A program made the translations under genes and the position numbers. Of a stretch of 64,000 nt of DNA, positions 1 to 12,800 are shown one piece after another; the first letter of the stretch is position 1, and each line of letters starts with the position of its first letter. The notes beneath the pieces were generated by a model. The model saw nothing but the letters and a program-made list of their open reading frames with translations, was not told where the DNA came from and did not search any database. This stretch comes from Xiphydria camelus (Eukaryota > Arthropoda > Insecta > Hymenoptera > Xiphydriidae), in the NCBI GenBank assembly GCA_963678675.1, contig OY783198.1, positions 12,224,580 to 12,288,579 of the forward strand, in the 5' to 3' direction.

Positions 1-1151
1 ATTTTCTCTGTTTCCCATTGACTCGCTGCACTCTGCGGTGGTATACACACTTTGATCTTAGCTCAATGAGCCGAGAAGCTATTGAACTCTAATGAATTAG
101 ATTGAGATCTGGACTAACCATCTTGCGTACAAAGCATACCGCGATACCGACCCGTATAGGTATAAATATACGCGTTTACACTTGTATAACTTCTATAGAA
201 CTAACTTGCGTAGAAATGCAACATTTATTTTAGGAAAATGTTATTTTAGTTAAGCGTAATATCGGTAATCACGCGAGATTTTTATTTTTTCCCTGTTTCC
301 CATTGACTCGCTACACTCTGCGGCGGTATACACACTTTGATCTTAGCTCAATGAGCCGAGAAGTTATTGAACTCTAATGAATTAGATTGAGATCTGGACT
401 AACCATCTTGCGTATAAAGCATACCGCGATACCGACCCGTACAGGTATAAATATACGTGTTTACACGTGTATAACTTCTATAGAACTAACTTACGTAGAA
501 ATGCAATATTCTTTTTAGGAAAATGTTATTTTAGTTAAGCGTAATATCGGTAAGCACGCGAGATTTTCATTTTTTCCCTGTTTCCCATTGACTCGCAGCA
601 CTCTGCGGCGGTATACACACTTTGAACTTAGCTCAATGAGCCGAGAAGTTATTGAGCTCTAATGAATTAGATTGAGATCTGGACTAACCATCTTGCGTAC
701 AAAGCATACCGAGATACCGACCCGTACAGGTATAAATATACGTGTTTACATATGTATAACTTCTATGGAACTAACTTGCGTAGAAATGCAATATTTATTT
801 TAGGAAAATGTTAATTTAAATAAGCGTCATATCGGTAATCACGCGAGTTTTTCATTTTTTCCCTGTTTCCCCTTGACTCGATGAACTCTGCGGCGGTATA
901 CACCCTTTGACCTTAGCTCAATGAGCCGAGAAGCTATTGAGCTCTAATGAATTAGATTGAGATCTGGACTAACCATCTTGCGTACAAAGCATACCGAGAT
1001 ACCAACCCGTACAGGTATAAATATACGTGTTAACACATGTATAACTTCTATAGAACTAACTTGCGTAGAAATGCAATATTTATTTTAGGAAAATGTTATT
1101 TTAGTTAAGCGTCATAACGGTAATTACGCGAGTTTTTTTATTTTTTTCCTG

Positions 1152-2291
1152 TTTCCCATTGACTAGCTGCACTCTGCGGCGGTATACAAACTTTGATCTT
1201 TGCTCAATGAGCCGAGAAGCTATTGAGCTCTAATGAATTAGATTGAGATCTGGACTAACCATCTTGCGTACAAAGCATACCGCGATACCGACCCGTACAG
1301 GTAGAAATATACGTGTTTAAACATGTATAATTTATATAGAACTAACTTGGGTAGAAACGCAATATTTATTTTAGGAAAATGTTATTTTAATTAAGCGTCA
1401 TATCGGTAATCAATCGAGTTTTTGATATTTTCTCTATTTCCCAATGACTCGCTGCACTCTGCGGCGGTATACAAACTTTGATCTTTGCTCAATGGGCCGA
1501 GAAGCTATTGAGCTCTAATGAATTAGATTGAGATCTGGACTAACCATCTTGCGTACAAAGCATACCGCGATACCGACCCGTACAGGTAGAAATATACGTG
1601 TTTAAACATGTATAATTTATATAGAACTAACTTGGGTAGAAACGCAATATTTATTTTAGGAAAATGTTGTTTTAATTAAGCGTCATATCGGTAATCAATC
1701 GAGTTTTTGATATTTTCTCTATTTCCCAATGACTCGCTGCACTCTGCGGCGGTATACAAACTTTGATCTTTGCTCAATGAGCCGAGAAGCTATTGAGCTC
1801 TAATGAATTAGATTGAGATCTGGACTAACCATCTTGCGTACAAAGCATACCGCGATACCGACCCGTACAGGTAGAAATATACGTGTTTAAACATGTATAA
1901 TTTATATAGAACTAACTTGGGTAGAAACGCAATATTTATTTTAGGAAAATGTTATTTTAATTAAGCGTCATATCGGTAATCAATCGAGTTTTTGATATTT
2001 TCTCTATTTCCCAATGACTCGCTGCACTCTGCGGCGGTATACACACTTTGATCTTGGCTCATTGAGCCGAGAAGCTATTGAGCTCTAATGAATTAGATTG
2101 AGATCCGGAATAACCATCTTGCGTACAAAGCGTACCGCGATACCGACCCGTACAGGTAGAAATATACGTGTTTAAACATGTATAATTTATATAGAACTAA
2201 CTTGGGTAGAAACGCAATATTTATTTTAGGAAAATGTTATTTTAATTAAGCGTCATATCGGTAATCAATCGAGTTTTTGATATTTTCTCTA
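1152..2291. repeat. Run of four near-identical monomers (TAGAAATATA subtype)
   Basis: Four consecutive monomers (starting 1152, 1437, 1722, 2007) share a private set of variants: GGTAGAAATATACG instead of GGTATAAATATACG, TTTAAACATGTATAATTTAT, AACTTGGGTAGAAACGC, and the linker TCAATCGAGTTTTTGATAT. The same run is present with three members at 14523-15377, four at 19900-21039 and four at 24991-26130. A reduced run of about one full plus one chimeric copy lies near 55080-55490. This is local expansion of one monomer subtype with copy-number change between blocks. Confidence 0.85.
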
Positions 2292-2576
2292 TTTCCCAAT
2301 GACTCGCTGCACTCTGCGGCGGTATACACACTTTGATCTTGGCTCATTGAGCCGAGAAGCTATTGAGCTCTAATGAATTAGATTGAGATCCGGAATAACC
2401 ATCTTGCGTACAAAGCGTACCGCGAAACCGACCCGTACAGGTATAAATATACGTGTTTACACATGTATAACTTCTATACAACTAACTTGCGTAGAAATGC
2501 AATATTTATTTTAGGAAAATGTTATTTTATTTAAGCGTCATATCGATAATCATGCTAGTTTTTCATTTTTTCCCTG

Positions 2577-2816
2577 TTTCCCATTGACTACCTGCATAGT
2601 TATTGAGCTCTAATGAATTAGATTGAGATCTGGACTAACCATCTTGCGTTCAAAGCATACCGCGATACCGACTCGTACAGGTATAAATATACGTGTTAAC
2701 ACATGTATAACTTCTATAGAACTAACTTGCGTAGAAATGCAATATTTATTTTAGGAAAATGTTATTTTATTTAAGCGTCATAGCGATAATCACGCGAGTT
2801 TTTCATTTTTTCCCTG
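2577..2816. repeat. Deleted 240-bp monomer, copy 1
   Basis: This monomer lacks 45 bp compared with its neighbours. GACTACCTGCATAGTTATTG joins the start of the unit directly to the part after the first dyad arm, removing CTCTGCGG through GAGCCGAG. The deletion therefore takes out the left arm of the conserved dyad. The same junction occurs in four other places (15663, 21325, 26416, 55771), so it arose once and was copied with its surrounding block. Confidence 0.9.
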
Positions 2817-3101
2817 TTTCCCATTGACTCGCTCCACTCTGCGGCGGTATACACACTTTGATCTTAGCTCAATGAGCCGAGAAGCTATTGAGCTCTAATG
2901 AATTAGATTGAGATCTGGACTAACCATCTTGCGTACAAAGCATACCGAGATACCAACCCGTACAGGTATAAATATACGTGTTAACATATGTATAACTTCT
3001 ATAGAACTAACTTGTGTAGAAATGCAATATTTATTTTAGGAAAATGTTATTTTAGTTAAGCGTCATAACGGTAATTACGCGAGTTTTTTATTTTTTTCCT
3101 G
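2817..3101 (+). repeat. Representative 285-bp satellite monomer with landmarks
   Basis: This copy is used as a type monomer. Counting by hand it is 36% GC with 12 CpG. Landmarks in order: a GC-richer first part (CTGCGGCGG); a dyad AGCTCAAT (2866-2873) / ATTGAGCT (2887-2894) around a 13-base loop; palindromic GAGCTC and AGATCT hexamers; an internal repeat half at 2919-2942; TATAAATA at 2967-2974; the second repeat half at 3006-3026; a very AT-rich tail from about 3027 to 3060; then CGTCATAACGG and a T-rich linker. No CENP-B-box-like motif (TTCG....A..CGGG) was found on either strand. The length is a multiple of three (95 codons) yet stops occur in every frame. Confidence 0.9.
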
Positions 3102-3529
3102 TTTCCCATTGACTAGCTGCACTCTGCGGCGGTATACAAACTTTGATCTTAGCTCAATGAGCCGAGAAGTTATTGAGCTGTAATGAATTAGATTGAGATC
3201 TGGACTAACCATCTTGCGTACAAAGCATACCGCGATACCGACCCGTACAGGTATAAATATACGTGTTTACACATGTATAACTTCTACAGAACTAACTTGC
3301 ATAGAAATGCAATATTTATTTTAGGAAAATGTTATTTTAGTTAAGCGTCATATCGGTAATCACGCGAGTTTTTCATTTTTTTCCTGTTTCCCATTGACTC
3401 GCTGCAATCTGCGGCGGTATACACACTTTGATCTTAGCTCATTGAGCCGAGAAGCTATTGAGCTCTAATGAATTAGATTGAGATCTGGAATAACCATCTT
3501 GCGTACAAAGCGTACCGCGAAACCGACCC

Positions 3530-3637
3530 TCACATGGATAAATACCAACGTATTTGCAGATGTGTAATTTATGTAGAAATAGCTTGCGTAGAAATGCAAT
3601 ATCCATTTTTATAAGATACTATTTTAGTTAAATGTCA
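3530..3637. repeat. Divergent-segment monomer, representative of 15
   Basis: About 108 bp of this monomer are strongly diverged (CACATGGATAAATACCAACG, then TTTGCAGATGTGTAATTTATG, and CCATTTTTATAAGATACTATT), while the flanks are ordinary monomer sequence. This suggests a patchwork made by recombination or conversion with an old, distant monomer family. The GGATAAATACC marker recurs near 3536, 4107, 9531, 10100, 16619, 17193, 22281, 27373, 27946, 33367, 37650, 47070, 58441, 59871 and 61958. Three versions exist: CCCTCACATGG with ATAAGATACT; CCCCCACATGG with ATAATATACT; and GCGCACGTGG, found only at 58441 and 59871. Confidence 0.85.
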
Positions 3638-5948
3638 TATCGGTAATCACGCGAGTTTTTTATTCTTTCCTTGTTTACCATTGGCTCGCTGCACTCTGCG
3701 GCGGTATACACACTTTGATCTTAGCTCAATGAGCCGAGAAACTATTGAGCTCTAATGAATTAGATTGAGATCTGGACTAACCATCTTGCGTACAAAGCAT
3801 ACCGCGATACCGACCCGTACAGGTATAAATATACGTGTTTACACATGTATAACTTCTATAGAACTAGCATGCGTAGAAATGCAATATTTATTTTAGGAAA
3901 ATGTTATTTTAGTTAAGCGTCATATCGGTAATCAATCGAGTTTTTGATATTTTCTCTGTTTCCCATTGACTAGCTGCACTCTGCGGCGGCATACACACTT
4001 TGATCTTAGCTCAATGAGCCGAGAAGCTATTGAGCTCTAATGAATTAGATTGAGATCCGGAATAACCATCTTGCGTACAAAGCGTACCGCGAAACCGACC
4101 CCCACATGGATAAATACCAACGTATTTGCAGATGTGTAATTTATGTAGAACTAACTTGCGTAGAAATGCAATATCCATTTTTATAATATACTATTTTAGT
4201 TAAATGTCATATCGGTAATCACGCGAGTTTTATATTTTTTCCTTGTTTACCATTGACTCGCTGCACTCTGCGGCGGTATACACACTTTGATCTTAGCTCA
4301 ATGAGCCGAGAAGCTATTGAGCTGTAATGAATTAGATTGAGATCTGGACTAACCATCTTGCGTACAAAGAATACCGCGATACCGACCCGTACAGGTATTA
4401 ATATACGTGTTTACACATGTATGACTTCTATAGAACTAACTTGCTTAGGAATGCAATATTTATTTTATTAAAATGTTATTTTAGTTAAGCGTCATATCGG
4501 TAATCAATCGAGTTTTTGATATTTTCTCTGTTTCCCATTGACTCGCTGCACTCTGCGGCAGTATACACACTTTGATCTTGGCTCATTGAGCCGAGAAGAT
4601 ATTGAGCTCTAATGAATTAGATTGAGATCTGGACTAACCATCTTGCGTTCAAATCATACCGCGATACCGACCCGTACAGGTATAAATATACGTGTTTACA
4701 CATGTATAACTTCTATAGAACTAACTTGTGTAGAAATGCAATATTTATTTTAGGAAAATGTTATTTTATTTAAGCGTAATATCGGTAATCACGCGAGATT
4801 TTTATTTTTTCCCTGTTTCCCATTAACTCGCTTCACTCTGCGGCGGTATACACACTTTGATCTTAGCTCAATGAGCCGAGAAGTTATTGAGCTCTAATGA
4901 ATTAGATTGAGATCTGGACTAACCATCTTGCGTACAAAGCATACCGCGATACCGACCCGTACAGGTATAAATATACGTGTTTACACGTGTATAACTTCTA
5001 TAGAACTAACTTACGTAGAAATGCAATATTCTTTTTAGGAAAATGTTATTTTAGTTAAGCGTAATATCGGTAATCACGCGAGATTTTCATTTTTTCCCTG
5101 TTTCCCATTGACTCGCTGCACTCTGCGGCGGTATACACACTTTGAACTTAGCTCAATGAGCCGAGAAGTTATTGAGCTCTAATGAATTAGATTGAGATCT
5201 GGACTAAAACCATCTTGCGTACAAAGCATACCGCGATACCGACCCGTACAGGTATAAATATACGTGTTTAAACTTGTATAACTTCTATAGAACTAACTTG
5301 CGTAGAAATGCAATATTTATTATAGGAAAATGTTATTTTAGTTAAGCGTCATATCGGTAATCACGCGAGTTTTTTATTTTTTCCCTGTTTCCCATTGACT
5401 AGCTGCACTCCGCGACGGTATACACACTTTGATCTTAGCTCAATGAGCCGATAAGTTATTGAGCTGTAATGAATTAGATTGAGATCTGGACTAACCATCT
5501 TGCGTACAAAGCATACCGCGATACCGACCCGTACAGGTATAAATATACGTGTTTACACATGTATAACTTCTATAGAACTAACTTGCGTAGAAATGCAATA
5601 TTTATTTTAGGAAAATGTTATTTTATTTAAGCGTCATATCGATAATCACGCGAGTTTTTTTATTTTTTCCCTGTTTCCCATTGACCTGCTGCAATCTGCG
5701 GCGGTATACACACTTTGATCTTAGCTCAATGAGCCGAGAAGCTATTGAGCTCTAATGAGTTAGATTGAGATCTTGACTAACCGCCTTGCGTACAAAGCAT
5801 ACCGCGATACCGACCCGTACAGGTATTAATATACGTGTTTACACATGTATGACTTCTATAGAACTAACTTGCGTAGGAATGCAATATTTATTTTATTAAA
5901 ATGTTATTTTAGTTAAGCGTCATATCGGTAATCAATCGAGTTTTTGAT

Positions 5949-8231
5949 ATTTTCTCTGTTTCCCATTGACTCGCTGCACTCTGCGGTGGTATACACACTT
6001 TGATCTTAGCTCAATGAGCCGAGAAGCTATTGAACTCTAATGAATTAGATTGAGATCTGGACTAACCATCTTGCGTACAAAGCATACCGCGATACCGACC
6101 CGTATAGGTATAAATATACGCGTTTACACTTGTATAACTTCTATAGAACTAACTTGCGTAGAAATGCAACATTTATTTTAGGAAAATGTTATTTTAGTTA
6201 AGCGTAATATCGGTAATCACGCGAGATTTTCATTTTTTCCCTGTTTCCCATTGACTCGCAGCACTCTGCGGCGGTATACACACTTTGAACTTAGCTCAAT
6301 GAGCCGAGAAGTTATTGAGCTCTAATGAATTAGATTGAGATCTGGACTAACCATCTTGCGTACAAAGCATACCGAGATACCGACCCGTACAGGTATAAAT
6401 ATACGTGTTTACATATGTATAACTTCTATGGAACTAACTTGCGTAGAAATGCAATATTTATTTTAGGAAAATGTTAATTTAAATAAGCGTCATATCGGTA
6501 ATCACGCGAGTTTTTCATTTTTTCCCTGTTTCCCCTTGACTCGATGAACTCTGCGGCGGTATACACCCTTTGACCTTAGCTCAATGAGCCGAGAAGCTAT
6601 TGAGCTCTAATGAATTAGATTGAGATCTGGACTAACCATCTTGCGTACAAAGCATACCGAGATACCAACCCGTACAGGTATAAATATACGTGTTAACACA
6701 TGTATAACTTCTATAGAACTAACTTGCGTAGAAATGCAATATTTATTTTAGGAAAATGTTATTTTAGTTAAGCGTCATAACGGTAATTACGCGAGTTTTT
6801 TATTTTTTTCCTGTTTCCCATTGACTAGCTGCACTCTGCGGCGGTATACAAACTTTGATCTTAGCTCAATGAGCCGAGAAGTTATTGAGCTGTAATGAAT
6901 TAGATTGAGATCTGGACTAACCATCTTGCGTACAAAGCATACCGCGATACCGACCCGTACAGGTATAAATATACGTGTTTACACATGTATAACTTCTACA
7001 GAACTAACTTGCATAGAAATGCAATATTTATTTTAGGAAAATGTTATTTTAGTTAAGCGTCATATCGGTAATCAATCGAGTTTTTGATATTTTCTCTGTT
7101 TCCCATTGACAAGCTGCACTCTGCGGCGGCATACACACTTTGATCTTAGCTCAATGAGCCGAGAAGCTATTGAGCTCTAATGAATTAGATTGAGATCTGG
7201 ACTAACCATCTTGCGTACAAAGCATACCGCGATACCGACCCGAACAGGTATAAATATACGTGTTTACACGTGTATAACTTCTATAGAACTAACTTACGTA
7301 GAAATGCAATATTCTTTTTAGGAAAATGTTATTTTAGTTAAGCGTAATATCGGTAATCACGCGAGATTTTCATTTTTTTTCTGTTTCCCATTGACTCGCT
7401 GCACTCTGCGGCGGTATACACACTTTGAACTTAGCTCAATGAGCCGAGAAGTTATTGAGCTCTAATGAATTAGATTGAGATCTGGACTAAAACCATCTTG
7501 CGTACAAAGCATACCGCGATACCGACCCGTACAGGTATAAATATACGTGTTTAAACTTGTATAACTTCTATAGAACTAACTTGCGTAGAAATGCAATATT
7601 TATTATAGGAAAATGTTATTTTAGTTAAGCGTCATATCGGTAATCACGCGAGTTTTTTATTTTTTCCCTGTTTCCCATTGACTAGCTGCACTCCGCGACG
7701 GTATACACACTTTGATCTTAGCTCAATGAGCCGATAAGTTATTGAGCTGTAATGAATTAGATTGAGATCTGGACTAACCATCTTGCGTACAAAGCATACC
7801 GCGATACCGACCCGTACAGGTATAAATATACGTGTTTACACATGTATAACTTCTATAGAACTAACTTGCGTAGAAATGCAATATTTATTTTAGGAAAATG
7901 TTATTTTATTTAAGCGTCATATCGATAATCACGCGAGTTTTTTTATTTTTTCCCTGTTTCCCATTGACCTGCTGCAATCTGCGGCGGTATACACACTTTG
8001 ATCTTAGCTCAATGAGCCGAGAAGCTATTGAGCTCTAATGAGTTAGATTGAGATCTTGACTAACCGCCTTGCGTACAAAGCATACCGCGATACCGACCCG
8101 TACAGGTATTAATATACGTGTTTACACATGTATGACTTCTATAGAACTAACTTGCGTAGGAATGCAATATTTATTTTATTAAAATGTTATTTTAGTTAAG
8201 CGTCATATCGGTAATCAATCGAGTTTTTGAT
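5949..8231. repeat. Higher-order block B, first copy (8 monomers)
   Basis: The block is 2283 bp between anchors, eight monomers. It recurs at 29788-32070 with the same length. Shared private markers include GACCCGAACAGG (near 7240 and 31079) and TTGACAAGCTGCACTCTGC (near 7108 and 30947). The only difference noticed is in the linker near 7371-7382, TTTTTTTTCTG versus TTTTTTCCCTG. Its first three monomers also match the beginnings of other anchor blocks, for example at 8232 and 19035. Confidence 0.87.
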
Positions 8232-11200
8232 ATTTTCTCTGTTTCCCATTGACTCGCTGCACTCTGCGGTGGTATACACACTTTGATCTTAGCTCAATGA
8301 GCCGAGAAGCTATTGAACTCTAATGAATTAGATTGAGATCTGGACTAACCATCTTGCGTACAAAGCATACCGCGATACCGACCCGTATAGGTATAAATAT
8401 ACGCGTTTACACTTGTATAACTTCTATAGAACTAACTTGCGTAGAAATGCAACATTTATTTTAGGAAAATGTTATTTTAGTTAAGCGTAATATCGGTAAT
8501 CACGCGAGATTTTCATTTTTTCCCTGTTTCCCATTGACTCGCAGCACTCTGCGGCGGTATACACACTTTGAACTTAGCTCAATGAGCCGAGAAGTTATTG
8601 AGCTCTAATGAATTAGATTGAGATCTGGACTAACCATCTTGCGTACAAAGCATACCGAGATACCGACCCGTACAGGTATAAATATACGTGTTTACATATG
8701 TATAACTTCTATGGAACTAACTTGCGTAGAAATGCAATATTTATTTTAGGAAAATGTTAATTTAAATAAGCGTCATATCGGTAATCACGCGAGTTTTTCA
8801 TTTTTTCCCTGTTTCCCCTTGACTCGATGAACTCTGCGGCGGTATACACCCTTTGACCTTAGCTCAATGAGCCGAGAAGCTATTGAGCTCTAATGAATTA
8901 GATTGAGATCTGGACTAACCATCTTGCGTACAAAGCATACCGAGATACCAACCCGTACAGGTATAAATATACGTGTTAACACATCTATAACTTCTATAGA
9001 ACTAACTTGCGTAGAAATGCAATATTTATTTTAGGAAAATGTTATTTTAGTTAAGCGTCATAACGGTAATTACGCGAGTTTTTTATTTTTTTCCTGTTTC
9101 CCATTGACTAGCTGCACTCTGCGGCGGTATACAAACTTTGATCTTAGCTCAATGAGCCGAGAAGTTATTGAGCTGTAATGAATTAGATTGAGATCTGGAC
9201 TAACCATCTTGCGTACAAAGCATACCGCGATACCGACCCGTACAGGTATAAATATACGTGTTTACACATGTATAACTTCTACAGAACTAACTTGCATAGA
9301 AATGCAATATTTATTTTAGGAAAATGTTATTTTAGTTAAGCGTCATATCGGTAATCACGCGAGTTTTTCATTTTTTTCCTGTTTCCCATTGACTCGCTGC
9401 AATCTGCGGCGGTATACACACTTTGATCTTAGCTCATTGAGCCGAGAAGCTATTGAGCTCTAATGAATTAGATTGAGATCTGGAATAACCATCTTGCGTA
9501 CAAAGCGTACCGCGAAACCGACCCTCACATGGATAAATACCAACGTATTTGCAGATGTGTAATTTATGTAGAAATAGCTTGCGTAGAAATGCAATATCCA
9601 TTTTTATAAGATACTATTTTAGTTAAATGTCATATCGGTAATCACGCGAGTTTTTTATTCTTTCCTTGTTTACCATTGGCTCGCTGCACTCTGCGGCGGT
9701 ATACACACTTTGATCTTATCTCAATGAGCCGAGAAACTATTGAGCTCTAATGAATTAGATTGAGATCTGGACTGACCATCTTGCGTACAAAGCATACCGC
9801 GATACCGACCCGTACAGGTATAAATATACGTGTTTACACATGTATAACTTCTATAGAACTAGCATGCGTAGAAATGCAATATTTATTTTAGGAAAATGTT
9901 ATTTTAGTTAAGCGTCATATCGGTAATCAATCGAGTTTTTGATATTTTCTCTGTTTCCCATTGACAAGCTGCACTCTGCGGCGGCATACACACTTTGATC
10001 TTAGCTCAATGAGCCGAGAAGCTATTGAGCTCTAATGAATTAGATTGAGATCCGGAATAACCATCTTGCGTACAAAGCGTACCGCGAAACCGACCCCCAC
10101 ATGGATAAATACCAACGTATTTGCAGATGTGTAATTTATGTAGAACTAACTTGCGTAGAAATGCAATATCCATTTTTATAATATACTATTTTAGTTAAAT
10201 GTCATATCGGTAATCACGCGAGTTTTATATTTTTTCCTTGTTTACCATTGACTCGCTGCACTCTGCGGCGGTATACACACTTTGATCTTAGCTCAATGAG
10301 CCGAGAAGCTATTGAGCTCTAATGAATTAGATTGAGATCTGGACTAACCATCTTGCGTACAAAGCATACCGCGATACCGACTCGTACAGGTATAAATAAA
10401 CGTGTTTACACATGTATAACTTCTATAGAACTAACTTGCGTAGAAATTCAATATTTATTTTAGGAAAATGTTATTTTAGTTAAGCGTCATATCGGTAATC
10501 ACGCGAGTTTTTTTATTTTTTCCCTGTTCCCCACTGACTTGCTGCACTCTGCTGCGGTATACACACTTTGATCTTAGCTCAATGAGCCAAGAAGTTATTG
10601 AGCTCTAATGAATTAGATTGAGATGTGGACTAACCATCTTGCGTGCAAAGCATACCGCGATACCGACCCGTACAAGTATAAATATACGTGTTTACACATG
10701 TATAACTTCTATAGAACTAACTTGCGTAGAAATGCAATATTTATTTTAGGAATATGTTATTTTAAATAAGCGTGATACCGGTAATCAAGCGAGTTTTTCA
10801 TTTTTTCCCCTGTTTCCCATTGACTCGCTGCACTCTGCGGCGGTATACACACTTTGATCTTAGCTCATTGAGCCGAGAAGCTATTGAGCTCTAACGAATT
10901 AGATTGAGATCCGGAATAACCATCTTGCGTACAAAGCATACCGTGATACCGACCCGTACAGGTATAAATATACGTGTTTACACATGTATAACTTCTATAG
11001 AACTAACTTGCGTAGAAATGCAATATTTATTTTAGGAAAATGTTATTTTAGTTAAGCGTCATATCGGTAATCACGCGAGTTTTTCATTTTTTCCCTGTTT
11101 CCCATTGACTCGCTGCACTCTGCGGCGGTATACACACTTTGATCTTAGCTCAATGAGCCGAGAAGCTATTGAGCTGTAATGAATTAGATTGAGATCTGGA

Positions 11201-12800
11201 CTAACCATCTTGCGTACAAAGCATACCGCGATACCGACCCGTACAGGTATTAATATACGTGTTTACACATGTATGACTTCTATAGAACTAACTTGCTTAG
11301 GAATGCAATATTTATTTTATTAAAATGTTATTTTAGTTAAGCGTCATATCGGTAATCAATCGAGTTTTTGATATTTTCTCTGTTTCCCATTGACTCGCTG
11401 CACTCTGCGGCAGTATACACACTTTGATCTTGGCTCATTGAGCCGAGAAGATATTGAGCTCTAATGAATTAGATTGAGATCTGGACTAACCATCTTGCGT
11501 TCAAAGCATACCGCGATACCGACCCGTACAGGTATAAATATACGTGTTTACACATGTATAACTTCTATAGAACTAACTTGTGTAGAAATGCAATATTTAT
11601 TTTAGGAAAATGTTATTTTATTTAAGCGTAATATCGGTAATCACGCGAGATTTTTATTTTTTCCCTGTTTCCCATTAACTCGCTTCACTCTGCGGCGGTA
11701 TACACACTTTGATCTTAGCTCAATGAGCCGAGAAGTTATTGAGCTCTAATGAATTAGATTGAGATCTGGACTAACCATCTTGCGTACAAAGCATACCGCG
11801 ATACCGACCCGTACAGGTATAAATATACGTGTTTACACGTGTATAACTTCTATAGAACTAACTTACGTAGAAATGCAATATTCTTTTTAGGAAAATGTTA
11901 TTTTAGTTAAGCGTAATATCGGTAATCACGCGAGATTTTCATTTTTTCCCTGTTTCCCATTGACTCGCTGCACTCTGCGGCGGTATACACACTTTGAACT
12001 TAGCTCAATGAGCCGAGAAGTTATTGAGCTCTAATGAATTAGATTGAGATCTGGACTAAAACCATCTTGCGTACAAAGCATACCGCGATACCGACCCGTA
12101 CAGGTATAAATATACGTGTTTAAACTTGTATAACTTCTATAGAACTAACTTGCGTAGAAATGCAATATTTATTATAGGAAAATGTTATTTTAGTTAAGCG
12201 TCATATCGGTAATCACGCGAGTTTTTTATTTTTTCCCTGTTTCCCATTGACTAGCTGCACTCCGCGACGGTATACACACTTTGATCTTAGCTCAATGAGC
12301 CGATAAGTTATTGAGCTGTAATGAATTAGATTGAGATCTGGACTAACCATCTTGCGTACAAAGCATACCGCGATACCGACCCGTACAGGTATAAATATAC
12401 GTGTTTACACATGTATAACTTCTATAGAACTAACTTGCGTAGAAATGCAATATTTATTTTAGGAAAATGTTATTTTATTTAAGCGTCATATCGATAATCA
12501 CGCGAGTTTTTTTATTTTTTCCCTGTTTCCCATTGACCTGCTGCAATCTGCGGCGGTATACACACTTTGATCTTAGCTCAATGAGCCGAGAAGCTATTGA
12601 GCTCTAATGAGTTAGATTGAGATCTTGACTAACCGCCTTGCGTACAAAGCATACCGCGATACCGACCCGTACAGGTATTAATATACGTGTTTACACATGT
12701 ATGACTTCTATAGAACTAACTTGCGTAGGAATGCAATATTTATTTTATTAAAATGTTATTTTAGTTAAGCGTCATATCGGTAATCAATCGAGTTTTTGAT
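8232..12800. repeat. Higher-order block C, first copy (16 monomers)
   Basis: The block is 4569 bp between anchors. It corresponds to 32071-36067, which is 572 bp (two monomers) shorter. The missing part covers about 9360-9931, including one of the divergent-segment monomers. The block carries private variants CTGCTGCGGTATAC (near 10549), AATAAACGTG (near 10396) and GATGTGGAC (near 10622). These return in the copies near 33834, 38101, 47520 and 62409. Confidence 0.86.

Larger units (their letters stand above)
1..5948. repeat. Higher-order block A, first copy (about 21 monomers)
   Basis: This block runs from the CTGCGGTGG anchor monomer to the next anchor at 5949. It recurs at 23840-29787 with exactly the same length (5948 bp). 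Private markers are shared at constant offset 23839: GTAAGCACGCG at 550/24389, AATGGGCCGAG near 1491/25330, and AATGTTGTTTTAATT near 1666/25505. The only substitution I noticed is AAATCATACC near 4651 where the other copy has AAAGCATACC. The block includes a run of four near-identical monomers (1152-2291), a 45-bp-deleted monomer (2577-2816) and two monomers with a divergent segment (from about 3530 and 4098). Confidence 0.88.

Noticed and set aside
1..5948. Exact higher-order period for the whole array
   Set aside because: Anchor spacings are irregular (5948, 2283, 4569, 6234, 4805, 5948, 2283, 3997, 5994, 2856, 4853, 2854). The array is a mosaic of blocks, not one fixed unit.
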